NCBI RefSeq assembly: GCF_000518885.1
Contig: NZ_JAEL01000058.1
Location: 1-34,874 of the forward strand
Length of the DNA stretch: 34,874 bases
Source of the DNA: Bacillus sp. J33
GTDB taxonomy: Bacteria > Bacillota > Bacilli > Bacillales > Cytobacillaceae
Reading direction: 5' to 3'
Shown: positions 12,732 through 20,969 of the stretch, piece by piece
How the letters are laid out: every line of letters starts with the position of its first letter
How positions within the stretch are numbered: the stretch's first letter is position 1
Translations under genes and position numbers: made by a program
Notes under the pieces: model-generated
The model's input: only the letters and a program-made list of their open reading frames with translations
Databases searched by the model: none
What the model was told of the DNA's origin: nothing

Positions 12732-13106
12732 CTATTTACGTAAATGAAAAGATTGAAGAAAATAATCTATCATAATGACAATATAGGATGTCATTAATCC
12801 AAATACAACACTGAAAAGATGCAGGTTTTCAGGATATTCCAGAGCAATCATGACAGCAAGCACTGCCGTAGCCATTCTGGATACCGTCCCAAGTGAACGC
12901 ACCTTCTCGCCTCTCTCGACTGCCTCACCAAACTGCAGCGTCTTTCTTGAAATCAGCCACAGATTGAACAGACTAAGGCTTGTACCAAGGATCAAACCCA
13001 GGAATATAGATTGATAAGGTGTAAAACCCCAGCCGAGAACGTATACAGACAACAACAAGAATATGTATTTTCGCTGTCTTTGATAAATTGCTTTGATTTC
13101 CGGCAT
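12732..13106 (-). CDS. atpI: ATP synthase subunit I
   Basis: 124-residue protein with four hydrophobic segments, of the AtpI family, which helps assemble the c ring. Starts 5 bases after atpZ and ends 21 bases before atpB, so it is an operon member. The start ATG at 13104-13106 is preceded by AGGAGAA. Confidence 0.9.
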   Translation of the reverse strand: MPEIKAIYQRQRKYIFLLLSVYVLGWGFTPYQSIFLGLILGTSLSLFNLWLISRKTLQFGEAVERGEKVRSLGTVSRMATAVLAVMIALEYPENLHLFSVVFGLMTSYIVIMIDYFLQSFHLRK

Positions 13107-13111
13107 GATGT

Positions 13112-13333
13112 TTATTCTCCTGTGAAGAAATGTTGGATTAAGCGAAGCATGGCGTAAATCCCGGCGCCCAGTCCAATGAACAAGCCGATTAATAGGAATA
13201 TCGGCTCCGTTTCTGCCTTGCTGTCAAGCCATCTTCCTGCGAAAATGCCAATGAGAGTGGAACCTGCTAATTGAGAAAGAATGGCGGACATTAAGGCCAT
13301 CGCCTTAAATGGTTTGCGGTCTTTTTGACGCAT
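13112..13333 (-). CDS. atpZ: AtpZ/AtpI-family small membrane protein
   Basis: 73-residue protein with two membrane helices joined by a short polar loop (GRWLDSKAETEP), the AtpZ pattern. AtpZ often leads the atp operon in Bacillaceae and with AtpI has been linked to assembly or to Mg2+ handling. The start is set at ATG 13331-13333, where the protein begins MRQKDRKPFKAM, with AGAGG about 10 bases upstream. Sixteen further codons upstream are open but contain that site. First gene of the operon. Confidence 0.85.
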   Translation of the reverse strand: MRQKDRKPFKAMALMSAILSQLAGSTLIGIFAGRWLDSKAETEPIFLLIGLFIGLGAGIYAMLRLIQHFFTGE

Positions 13334-13465
13334 AAAAACGCATCCTCTCTTAAGAGAATGGTAAGTGGGTTTTGAGGCCATAATTAATCACATTAACATC
13401 ATGCAGAAGTGGGAAATATGTCTGCACAAATATTTTGAAAACCCTATCATCTTTTACCCTTTGTA

Positions 13466-13494
13466 AGCATACAATAGGGCATTGTCAATGTCAA
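13466..13494 (-). promoter_or_regulatory. Sigma-A promoter of the atp operon
   Basis: Minus strand TTGACA (13489-13494), 17 bases, TATGCT (13466-13471). TTGACA is repeated in tandem (13483-13488), giving a second, shifted pairing with TACAAA at 17 bases. The leader is about 130 bases and AT-rich; no other gene lies between 13334 and 13636. Confidence 0.65.
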
Positions 13495-13582
13495 TGCGTT
13501 TGGAGTGAAAAAGTTCACAAACAAAAAGGTAAAAATATGGTATGTTCACAGATTTATCACAATTAATTTTTTCCATTCTATT

Positions 13583-13612
13583 GAAAAAGGAGCGAGTTTC
13601 TGCATCGCCCCT
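13583..13612 (-). terminator. Terminator of the S8 protease gene
   Basis: An 8-bp stem pairs 13588-13595 with 13605-13612 (one G-U pair), followed on the minus strand by TTTTTC. Confidence 0.7.
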
Positions 13613-13636
13613 AAAAACCCTTTGTTAACGCCATTT

Positions 13637-15904
13637 TCATTCATTTTCTGATCTCTTTTTATTTCCCGAAAGTTCCGGTTCTCCAAGCTCCCCATCAGGC
13701 TTTACAAAGAGATATGTCTCTATCCAGTCCTCTTTGCCTGCTTTTTTAGCAAATACTTTTGCCAAATACAGCCCCGGTCCCGGAAGCTTGTCCGCAGGAA
13801 TCTCCTGCTGAATCTGCCCCTTGCCTACATTCCTTTTCCAGTCCAAAAATCCCATGAAACGGAGGCTTTCCGAATTAAACATGGCAATTCCAAATTCCTC
13901 TGCGCCGCCTGGCAAATAAACTTCATATCGATACGTATTCTCTTTATCTCCCTTGCCAAGGCCAAATCCCATTACTCTCGGGTAATTGGGTTCCTCGAGC
14001 ACATAGAGGAACGGGATCCTTATTTTTTCTGTTCCTGCTGAAAGCAGCACGTTCCCATCATGGATCTTCTTCTTTAAAAGAGTTGGATCTGCCGACATCT
14101 TAATTTCAACTTTCTTCTTTTCTCCCGGCTTTAATTGAAAAGACATTGGCATTTCCCAATTGATGCCCTGCTCCTTATGCGGAACAGAAAAAGTATAGGA
14201 CTTCTTCTTTTCGCCAACGTTTTCAACTGTTACATAACTGCTGTGATCATGCAGTCTATCGGCTATCTGGAATTTCCCAAATTGCAGAGAAGCCGGATGG
14301 ACAATCGTTTCAGTTTTCAGGGCTTTTTCGAGTTGAATCCTGCCCGCTCCCTGCTCATACGTTCTATATAGGTTTCCCTCATTATTAATAAGTGGCTTTG
14401 CCGTATTCATTAGTGCTGCCTTAATTTTATCCGGCCCCCAATCAGGATGGGCCTGTTTAATGATGGCACATGCTCCCGCGACATGCGGAGCTGCCATGCT
14501 TGTCCCCTGCAGCGCAAGATATCCGCCAGGTATTGTACTATTAATGGCCACTCCTGGCGCTACTACATCCGGCTTAATTTCCCATGTAGAAGTTACAGGT
14601 CCGCGCGAACTAAAGTCCGCCAAGATATCCTTTTCTTCTATTATATAAGTACGGGCAAAGAGACTGCCTTTTTTAGCAAGGCTCCTTAGCTCTTCCCCTT
14701 CTTCCTTGGATAGAGCTGCAACCGGAATCGGTACCCCGCTGTCCAAGTTGCCAAAGAACCTTCCTTTTGTGTTATTAAAAATAATAACTCCTGCCGCACC
14801 AGCTTCCAAGGCATTGACCGCTTTATCGGTAAATGTCAGTACTCCTCTTTCTACTAACACAATTTTGCCCTCAGCATCCTTTAATTCTTCCTTACGCCCC
14901 ATCCCGCCATCCACAATTTCATAGGACCTGTCAAACGCCCAATCCTTTGATCCCTGAAGGAGGTCGAGCCGGATTTTCTGTCCGCCAATGTTGAGGAATG
15001 GCACCTTCATGGTTGGGGTTGATGCGCCTACCGAAATGGCCTTCGATGCTGTACCCGGAGATCCGACAGTCCATATATTCGGTCCGGAGTTGCCGGAAGA
15101 GGTGACTGCTGTAATCCCCTTTTCTACTGCCTTATTAAGGGCAAGACTAATGGGAAGGTCAGGTCCGTTTACGTTGTTCCCTAAGGAAAGATTCAATACG
15201 TCTACCTTATCCTTTATCGCCTGGTCAATGGCTGCAATTACCTGTTCTGTTGTCCCGCTGCCGCCTGGCCCAAGAGCACGATACGCAATAATGGTCGCTT
15301 CTGGCGCTACTCCCTGAACCCTTCCGTTTGCAGCGATAATGCCAGCCACATGGGTGCCGTGCAGTGTGCCCTGGCCCCATGAGGCTTTTGTTTCCATCGG
15401 ATCTTTATCATTATCAACTAAATCCCGGCCACCGCCGTAGCTTCTTCTCAGGTCAGGATGATTATAATCTATGCCAGTATCTATCACGCCTACCTTAATG
15501 CCCTTCCCTGTAAGGCGCTGATTTTTTTTGTCATAATAGCCTCTTGCATCAATTCCGCCAATCAGTTTGATATTATCACCGGAATGAACATAATAGGTGT
15601 TAATTGGGGAAACAGCGGAAACTCCTTCTTTTTTCAGCAGACTGTTCAGAGCGGATTGCTTCCCTTTAACTGAAAAACCGTTCAGCGCATGTTTGTAAAT
15701 ATACCTGATTTCCAGGTCTGGGTTTTTCTCAGCCAGCCTTTTTATTTTCTCTTTCCCCTCTTCCTCGCTCAAGACAACAATAGCTACCTTTTCAATATCA
15801 GGCGACTCTTGCGGAATGGGCGGGTGTGAAAGTGTGCGTCCTGAGACAGGCGTTTGGCCAAATACAGTTATCAAAATCGCAAAAATCGCCAATAATTTTT
15901 TCAT
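13637..15904 (-). CDS. Secreted subtilisin-family serine protease with PA domain (Vpr-like)
   Basis: 755 residues. A signal peptide spans about 1-22. An I9-type propeptide (about 38-106) serves as intramolecular chaperone. The S8 catalytic domain has Asp142 (VIDTGID), His182 (HGTHVAG), oxyanion Asn272 (SSGNSGP) and Ser469 (GTSMAAP). A protease-associated domain is inserted at about 320-420 between the Asn and Ser parts. A C-terminal beta-rich region (about 530-740) looks Fn3-like. It resembles the minor extracellular protease Vpr but ends at 755 residues without a wall anchor. It probably digests extracellular protein. Start ATG follows GGGTGGGG, which is part of a hairpin (15905-15941). Monocistronic. 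Confidence 0.93.
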   Translation of the reverse strand: MKKLLAIFAILITVFGQTPVSGRTLSHPPIPQESPDIEKVAIVVLSEEEGKEKIKRLAEKNPDLEIRYIYKHALNGFSVKGKQSALNSLLKKEGVSAVSPINTYYVHSGDNIKLIGGIDARGYYDKKNQRLTGKGIKVGVIDTGIDYNHPDLRRSYGGGRDLVDNDKDPMETKASWGQGTLHGTHVAGIIAANGRVQGVAPEATIIAYRALGPGGSGTTEQVIAAIDQAIKDKVDVLNLSLGNNVNGPDLPISLALNKAVEKGITAVTSSGNSGPNIWTVGSPGTASKAISVGASTPTMKVPFLNIGGQKIRLDLLQGSKDWAFDRSYEIVDGGMGRKEELKDAEGKIVLVERGVLTFTDKAVNALEAGAAGVIIFNNTKGRFFGNLDSGVPIPVAALSKEEGEELRSLAKKGSLFARTYIIEEKDILADFSSRGPVTSTWEIKPDVVAPGVAINSTIPGGYLALQGTSMAAPHVAGACAIIKQAHPDWGPDKIKAALMNTAKPLINNEGNLYRTYEQGAGRIQLEKALKTETIVHPASLQFGKFQIADRLHDHSSYVTVENVGEKKKSYTFSVPHKEQGINWEMPMSFQLKPGEKKKVEIKMSADPTLLKKKIHDGNVLLSAGTEKIRIPFLYVLEEPNYPRVMGFGLGKGDKENTYRYEVYLPGGAEEFGIAMFNSESLRFMGFLDWKRNVGKGQIQQEIPADKLPGPGLYLAKVFAKKAGKEDWIETYLFVKPDGELGEPELSGNKKRSENE

Positions 15905-15941
15905 AAAAAAACCCCACCCTCTTTTTGTTTTTAGGGTGGGC
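15905..15941 (-). promoter_or_regulatory. Hairpin covering the ribosome site of the S8 protease gene
   Basis: In the mRNA, CCCACCCT (15933-15940) can pair perfectly over 8 bp with AGGGTGGG (15913-15920), which is the ribosome site of the protease gene. A run of seven U follows, then AUG. It could act as a translational block or as an attenuator-like terminator. Confidence 0.5.
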
Positions 15942-16146
15942 TGAATATAGAATGAGTATGCGTGTTTGTTTGCTTATTAAAAATTGCCGTTTTCTCATTC
16001 ATTAAAAAACAACAAATTTGTTTTGAATATGCCAGGAATTCTTTATGTCAACTAGCAGTTGCGGGCATTGCAACTACAGCTATCTTTACTTTTCGCATCG
16101 AATTTAACAATATTGAATTAGAGATTACAGAAAGGTGATAGATGAA
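15942..16146. other. Divergent intergenic region between protease and XRE regulator
   Basis: AT-rich, about 200 bases. It holds a small hairpin AGTTGC/GCAACT at about 16051-16069. No convincing sigma-A promoter was found for either gene. Confidence 0.35.
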
Positions 16147-16596
16147 ATGATATTTGGCGAGAAATTAAGAAATGAGAGAAAGAATAAAGGCTGGTCACAA
16201 GAAGAGCTGGCAGAAAAGCTTTTTGTAAGCCGGCAGTCAGTTTCAAAATGGGAAAATGGCCAGAATTACCCTAGCATTGAAATCATCATCAAAGTTAGTG
16301 ATCTCTTTGGTTTAACAATTGATGAATTGTTAAGGAGTGATGAGGAGTTGAAAGAAAAGGTAATCCAGGATAGTAAGCAACTAGCATATCCGAAATTAAA
16401 ATTTTTATTTGATGTTTTGTTTTTATTAGGTATTGTTCTCTTGATAATCAAAATAGGCATTCTAATTATTAATAAATGGACTCCTTTTGATTTTACATTG
16501 TTTGGCGGATCTTTTTTATGGAATTTTGGATCTTTAATTTTAATGATCGGAGCAGGGATTGGTTCCAGTATTGTTAAGGATAAATTTAAAGAAGAC
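16147..16596 (+). CDS. XRE-family transcriptional regulator with membrane segments
   Basis: 150 residues, one stop. The N-terminal helix-turn-helix at about 2-57 has the core WSQEELAEKLFVSRQSVSKWENGQ, in pieces, typical of the Cro/XRE family. Two hydrophobic helices (about 83-103 and 115-138) make it a membrane-tethered regulator, a common layout in Firmicutes next to small membrane proteins. Start ATG 16147-16149 has AAAGGTGAT 7 bases upstream; a GTG at 16135 overlaps that site. Target genes are unknown. The stop is TGA at about 16597-16599, so the coding unit extends to 16599 with it. Confidence 0.85.
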
Positions 16597-16623
16597 TGAC
16601 AGATGCAAGAAGCAATAAAGAGG

Positions 16624-16654
16624 AAAACTCGCCAAATTGCGGCGAGTTTTTTTG
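16624..16654 (+). terminator. Terminator after the XRE regulator
   Basis: A 10-bp stem AAAACTCGCC/GGCGAGTTTT with a 7-base loop, followed by T residues. It may also serve the convergent small membrane protein. Confidence 0.85.
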
Positions 16655-16687
16655 ATTTTTATTATTCATCACGTCTTTTCCTATGTT

Positions 16688-16927
16688 TTAAAATAACTGG
16701 TTCGGCTCAAGCTTCCCTTTTTGAATAAGCCGATCTCGCTTTTTATCTCTCCACATATCCGTTATCGTTGCGGAAATTAATAATAATGTGAGGATAACGC
16801 CTTTGCCTTCTGCCAGCTTAAATACCATGGCAATAAGCCCCTCTGATATTAAGGTTCCTATTAATGATCCAAGCAACAAGACGATCCAGAGGATTAAAAC
16901 CGCCTCTAAAACAGCCAATGCTCTCAT
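16688..16927 (-). CDS. Small two-helix membrane protein (79 aa), unknown function
   Basis: 79 residues with two hydrophobic helices (about 5-32 and 40-58) and a basic tail (MWRDKKRDRLIQKGK). Not recognised. GGGAGGT precedes ATG 16925-16927 at 6 bases, so it is very probably translated. It converges with the XRE gene and shares its terminator zone; a structured intergenic element lies directly upstream. Confidence 0.7.
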   Translation of the reverse strand: MRALAVLEAVLILWIVLLLGSLIGTLISEGLIAMVFKLAEGKGVILTLLLISATITDMWRDKKRDRLIQKGKLEPNQLF

Positions 16928-16954
16928 TATTCAACCTCCCGTTAGAAAAGTGAA

Positions 16955-17107
16955 GGCGCCCTTGACCATCGATGAAGAGCTATACCAATTCGATGTTGAC
17001 CTTATAATACTCGGAAACACGCATGTACTATGCGCCTCACCTTACTTGCATATCCCGTGCACCGTCGCAGACGAGGTTAGGAAAGCATGCCGAGTCGACA
17101 GGGCGCC
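16955..17107. other. Structured intergenic element of unknown family
   Basis: Closed by the perfect 8-bp pair GGCGCCCT (16955-16962) and AGGGCGCC (17100-17107). Inside, ACTCGG (17009-17014) pairs with CCGAGT (17090-17095) and GCATG with CATGC. The G+C content is higher than in the flanks, and a GTCGAC palindrome lies near the right end. No coding potential with ribosome site is seen. It could be a structured RNA or a small palindromic repeat. Nothing else is seen from 17108 to 17195. Confidence 0.45.
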
Positions 17108-17195
17108 GCAGCTAAACAAATTAGTATATAAATCACTATGCCAATACCCCGTTAGCTTTAGACAAAAACGTATATTTAAAAAAACAAACTTTTCT

Positions 17196-17792
17196 TTACT
17201 TTCCAAATAGTTTTTGCCAGATGCTTTTGGTCTTTTCAGCTTCCACGGCAATTGCTACTTCTTCCACTGATTTCTGCGTTGCCATGAGCTTTTCATAGAG
17301 GGAAGTGACTTTTTCACTTTCTTTTTCATGGCCCTGTTCCTGGGCTCTTCTTAACTCTTCTATCGTCTGTTTAAGCTCTTGAACTTCGTGAATCAGCTGT
17401 TTGTTTTGCTCTCTGATTTTATTTTGTGAAAGGCGTGATTGTTCATTTTGCTGTACTAAAAAACTGACAAGCTTTTTCATATCGGTAAGCTCATGATTAA
17501 CATTCATTAGCGATGTGCTTGTGCTCTCTTCCTCATTATCCACTGTGATAATGACTGGGATTCCGGCTTCCTCGAGTTTTGCTGTAACCTCTTCCTTCTT
17601 TAATCCGTCTGAGTATAATTTTCTGATGAACTTTAGTTTTTCTACTTCTGAAGCCTGTACTTTATAGCGATTATGTTCTTTCTTGAAATTTATGTATTCT
17701 GCATGCTCCTGCAAATAACGTTTCAAACTATTTTCAGGTATGTCCGGAAGCGCTTCCTTGAGCTCCTTCATTGTCAAATACTGATTTGCCAA
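17196..17792 (-). CDS. MerR-like HTH protein with coiled coil (DUF3967-type)
   Basis: About 198 residues from the chosen start. The N-terminal part (LTMKELKEALPDIPENSLKRYLQEHAEYINFKK, in pieces) looks like a MerR-type winged helix. A long charged coiled coil follows (about residues 95-185), and the end IWQKLFGK resembles the W-x-x-L-F-G-K tail of proteins annotated as DUF3967. RacA-type chromosome or plasmid proteins have a similar HTH plus coiled-coil plan; that role is only an analogy. The start is uncertain. TTG 17790-17792 has AAGGTG about 9 bases upstream; the frame is open to TTG 17846, which lacks a site; and the best ribosome site (AGGTGG, before ATG 17851-17853) leads a different frame of 39 codons. 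Copies of a 20-base motif lie upstream. Confidence 0.7.
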   Translation of the reverse strand: MANQYLTMKELKEALPDIPENSLKRYLQEHAEYINFKKEHNRYKVQASEVEKLKFIRKLYSDGLKKEEVTAKLEEAGIPVIITVDNEEESTSTSLMNVNHELTDMKKLVSFLVQQNEQSRLSQNKIREQNKQLIHEVQELKQTIEELRRAQEQGHEKESEKVTSLYEKLMATQKSVEEVAIAVEAEKTKSIWQKLFGK

Positions 17793-17853
17793 CGTCCTCA
17801 GCACCTTTCTTGGTTTCTTGCGGATCACCCAGCAACCGAAGGGCAATACCCAT

Positions 17854-18206
17854 GTTCAACCACCTAACCGCCAACAAAACCACCACGCTTAATTTTGCTG
17901 CCGATTTCCACCTATGTGATCACCTGCAATTACCATCATTCACCCATGACACAATAGACCTTAAATCTTTAAACTCCCAAATAACACTGCTATGTCAACA
18001 TTTCCACTAAAACCAACATCAACCATCCAACCACCAACATACTGACCACTAAAAAATATCTTTGTTTAATTCAAGTCCTTTTCTTATATACTCTATCATA
18101 ACTTTTCCAGCTCTGCCGGAAAAGAGTCTTTTAACTTAAAAACGATTAAATTGTTTAAACGATTCCTTTTAGAGCTTCGACCAACTAACCACCAACATAT
18201 CAACCA
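17854..18206. repeat. Recurring AACCACCAACAT-type motif upstream of the MerR-like gene
   Basis: An exact copy of AACCACCAACATATCAACCA lies at 18187-18206, a copy with three changes at 18029-18048, a shortened copy at 18011-18025, and related CCACC/CCGCCAAC blocks at 17858-17890. Another exact copy is next to ftsZ (4341-4360). They could be binding sites of the adjacent HTH protein. The interval 17860-18400 otherwise contains no gene; a small hairpin CTTTTCC/GGAAAAG lies near 18104-18125. Confidence 0.5.
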
Positions 18207-18403
18207 TTATATTTTCCCTTGTGGTTTCCTCCCCTCCCCTTTTGAATTATTTAGAAAACAGCAAGAAATACTCCATATTTTAATTAATTCGTAATACAAA
18301 AAGGCTCTTTTCTCATAAATTGCTGTTTTTACTTATTAATTTTGCCTGTTGATTAACAATAGCTAGCCCTGAAAAAGCAACAACCTTTACGAAAACAGAG
18401 TAC

Positions 18404-18466
18404 AAAAAAATACACTCATTAAAAAGCTCTGAGTGTAGAAACTTTTTAATGAGTGTAAATTTTTTA
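18404..18466 (-). terminator. Terminator of upp
   Basis: A perfect 16-bp stem pairs 18411-18426 with 18442-18457. Runs of A and T on both sides allow termination on either strand; on the minus strand seven T follow the stem. From 18207 to 18403 I see nothing else. Confidence 0.85.
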
Positions 18467-18485
18467 AAGACTTTTGTTTATATTT

Positions 18486-19115
18486 TTACTTTGTACCAAA
18501 CAAGCGGTCTCCTGCATCACCAAGTCCAGGTACAATATAGCCTTTTTCGTTCAATTTTTCGTCTAATGCTGCAATATAGATGTCAACGTCAGGATGCGCT
18601 TCCTTTACTGCTTCTACCCCTTCTGGAGCTGCAATCAAGCACATGAATTTAATGTTTTTGCCGCCGCGCTTTTTAAGGGAGTGAATGGCTTCCACTGCTG
18701 AACCGCCAGTAGCAAGCATTGGGTCCACTACGATGAAGTCCCTTTCTTCCACGTCGCTTGGAAGCTTTACATAGTATTCAACCGGCTGCAATGTTTCAGG
18801 GTCACGGTACAAGCCGATATGTCCTACTTTCGCAGCTGGGATCAGCTTCAGGATGCCGTCAACCATTCCAATTCCGGCACGCAGGATTGGGATAATTCCT
18901 ATTTTTTTTCCTGCTAAAACATTGGATTTCATTGTACTAACAGGTGTTTCTATTTCAATTTCCTCCAAAGGCATATCACGAGTAATTTCAAATGCCATCA
19001 GAGTTGCCACTTCATCTACAAGCTCGCGGAATTCTTTTGTTCCCGTACTTTTTTCACGAATGTATGTAAGCTTATGCTGAATTAATGGATGGTCAAAAAC
19101 GTAAACCTTTGCCAT
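18486..19115 (-). CDS. upp: Uracil phosphoribosyltransferase
   Basis: 209-residue cytosolic salvage enzyme, uracil + PRPP to UMP + PPi. The PRPP loop is at 131-140 ([10 protein letters not shown]), and the C-terminal uracil-binding region [16 protein letters not shown] is complete. Length equals that of B. subtilis Upp. Ribosome site AAGGAGAG precedes ATG 19113-19115. It follows glyA in the same direction, but a repeat and a terminator lie between, so it likely has its own promoter. Confidence 0.97.
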   Translation of the reverse strand: MAKVYVFDHPLIQHKLTYIREKSTGTKEFRELVDEVATLMAFEITRDMPLEEIEIETPVSTMKSNVLAGKKIGIIPILRAGIGMVDGILKLIPAAKVGHIGLYRDPETLQPVEYYVKLPSDVEERDFIVVDPMLATGGSAVEAIHSLKKRGGKNIKFMCLIAAPEGVEAVKEAHPDVDIYIAALDEKLNEKGYIVPGLGDAGDRLFGTK

Positions 19116-19231
19116 GGGTATCTCTCCTTTTTAATATGCAGAATTAGTCGAACCACACTTCGTCTAATTTTACAGAAAAACAATTCCATCGGCAACTATG
19201 ATTCGCTTTTGTAAAGGAAAAGTCATTTTTA

Positions 19232-19401
19232 TTGGCTGTATTCAAATAAGATAATTGTTTTAGTATATAAATGATACCCGTTGATTTCCGCTGAAGGCAC
19301 TTGCTTTCCGCGGGGAGGAATGAGACTCCTCGGCTTCGCCTGTGGGGTCTCTTACTCCCTCTCCTCTGAGCAGGAGTCAAGTGCACTCCGCTCCAATCTA
19401 C
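19232..19401. repeat. Bacillaceae palindromic intergenic repeat, long form
   Basis: Begins with TTGGCTGT (19232-19239), continues at 19280 with GTTGATTTCCGCT and ends in the inverted CCGCTCCAATCTAC. Internally GGCACTTG pairs with CAAGTGCA, and GAGACTCC and GGGGTCTC flank a CGGCTTCGCCTG hairpin. I recognise this CTTTCCGCGGGG... CTTCGCCTG sequence as a widespread intergenic repeat of Bacillus genomes. Shorter relatives are at 5670-5764 and possibly 29113-29270. Confidence 0.65.
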
Positions 19402-19472
19402 TCAGTAGTATACACTTAATTTGAAATTAAAAAGCCTTTTAATCAGTTTCCTATTATCCTTTGTCTGCATGG

Positions 19473-19500
19473 AAAAGCCGGCCCTTATTTGAGACCGGCT
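19473..19500 (-). terminator. Terminator of glyA
   Basis: A 6-bp stem AGCCGG/CCGGCT with a 13-base loop, followed on the minus strand by TTTT, 7 bases after the glyA stop. Confidence 0.55.
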
Positions 19501-19506
19501 GATGGA

Positions 19507-20748
19507 TTAATATTCAGGATATAAAGTGAAGCTGCCTGTTAAGGCTTCCACACGCTGGGCTGCTTCTTGAAGCTTCCCTTCATCTTCATGATTTTTTAAT
19601 GTATAAGCAATGATGGATGCGATTTCTTCCATCTCCTTCTCACCGAAGCCGCGGGATGTAACGGCCGCAGTACCGATGCGGATGCCGCTTGTTACGAATG
19701 GGCTTTCTGGATCGAAAGGAATTGTATTTTTGTTGACCGTAATGCCGACCTCATCAAGCACCTTTTCCGCAACCTTGCCTGTTAAGCCAAGGGAACGAAG
19801 GTCAACTAATAACAAGTGGTTGTCTGTGCCGCCGGAAACAAGGTCAATTCCTTCAGCCTGCAATGCTTCAGCCAGCTTCTTGGCATTGGAAATGATATTT
19901 CCTGCATATGTTTTGAAATCTTCCTGAAGCGCTTCGCCAAAAGCAACAGCTTTTGCAGCAATGACATGCATTAATGGACCGCCCTGGATACCAGGGAAAA
20001 TGGACTTATCAATTTTCTTTGCATACTCTTCTTTACAAAGAATCATGCCGCCGCGCGGTCCGCGCAATGTTTTATGGGTAGTGGTTGTAACAAAGTCCGC
20101 AAACGGAACCGGATTCTGATGAAGCCCCGCAGCCACTAGGCCTGCAATGTGAGCCATATCAACCATCAGCATGGCGCCAACTTCATCCGCAATTTCACGG
20201 AATCGCTTGAAATCAATTTCGCGCGGATAAGCACTTGCACCCGCTACAATTAATTTCGGCTTATACTGGCGGGCTTTTTCAAGCACATCATCATAGTTGA
20301 TGCGATGTGTTTCCTGATCCACACCATACTCAACGAAATTATACTGTACACCGCTGAAGTTAACAGGGCTCCCGTGTGTCAAATGCCCGCCATGTGAAAG
20401 ATTCATGCCAAGCACGGTGTCACCTTGCTCTAATACAGTGAAATAAACTGCCATGTTCGCCTGAGCACCTGAATGAGGCTGCACGTTCACATGCTCAGCT
20501 CCGAAAATTTGCTTCGCACGGTCACGGGCCAAATCTTCCACTACATCCACATGCTCACATCCGCCATAATAGCGGCGGCCTGGATAGCCCTCAGCATATT
20601 TATTCGTTAAAACGGAACCTTGTGCTTCCATAACCGCTTCACTGACAAAGTTTTCTGAAGCGATTAATTCAATCTTTGATCTCTGGCGGTCCAACTCTTC
20701 TTGGATTGACTTGAAAACTTGCTCGTCCTGCTGTGCTAAATGCTTCAT
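19507..20748 (-). CDS. glyA: Serine hydroxymethyltransferase
   Basis: 413-residue PLP enzyme that converts serine + tetrahydrofolate to glycine + 5,10-methylene-THF and so feeds one-carbon metabolism. The PLP lysine lies in [13 protein letters not shown] near residue 227. The N-terminal [11 protein letters not shown] and [13 protein letters not shown] blocks are intact. GGAGG precedes ATG 20746-20748. Length is normal. The upstream 20749-20905 region carries a truncated dispersed repeat but no recognised promoter. Confidence 0.97.
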   Translation of the reverse strand: MKHLAQQDEQVFKSIQEELDRQRSKIELIASENFVSEAVMEAQGSVLTNKYAEGYPGRRYYGGCEHVDVVEDLARDRAKQIFGAEHVNVQPHSGAQANMAVYFTVLEQGDTVLGMNLSHGGHLTHGSPVNFSGVQYNFVEYGVDQETHRINYDDVLEKARQYKPKLIVAGASAYPREIDFKRFREIADEVGAMLMVDMAHIAGLVAAGLHQNPVPFADFVTTTTHKTLRGPRGGMILCKEEYAKKIDKSIFPGIQGGPLMHVIAAKAVAFGEALQEDFKTYAGNIISNAKKLAEALQAEGIDLVSGGTDNHLLLVDLRSLGLTGKVAEKVLDEVGITVNKNTIPFDPESPFVTSGIRIGTAAVTSRGFGEKEMEEIASIIAYTLKNHEDEGKLQEAAQRVEALTGSFTLYPEY

Positions 20749-20805
20749 AAGAATCCTCCCTTTTCCTCAACACACTTTTTTAATAGGTAAGAAGTTTAGC
20801 CTTCT

Positions 20806-20857
20806 GGATTTGGACTGTTGTCCAGCTCCAGCGCAAATCCAAAACCGCTTACGCTTT
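20806..20857 (+). repeat. Short copy of the TGTCCAGCTCCAGCGC-type intergenic repeat
   Basis: TGTCCAGCTCCAGCGC at 20819-20834 and CGCTTACGCTTT (20846-20857) are the two ends of the family seen complete at 11478-11607. A 7-bp pair GGATTTG/CAAATCC encloses the first end. The middle is missing. Confidence 0.45.
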
Positions 20858-20908
20858 ACTATGTATCGTTCTTTTGTGAAAATTCTTTTTCATTTTAGCA
20901 TGTTTTCT

Positions 20909-20963
20909 AAAAAAGTGACAGATACCTACAGCAGTTCGCTAAATTCGCAGCGGCATCTGTCAC
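20909..20963 (-). terminator. Terminator of the ECF sigma/anti-sigma operon
   Basis: A 9-bp stem GTGACAGAT/ATCTGTCAC (20915-20923/20955-20963) with an extended imperfect inner stem and six T on the minus strand. Confidence 0.7.
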
Positions 20964-20969
20964 AATTTG

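Noticed and set aside
17734-17853. Separate 39-aa gene in front of the MerR-like gene
   Set aside because: It overlaps the MerR-like frame and has no recognisable pattern; kept only as a start-site puzzle.
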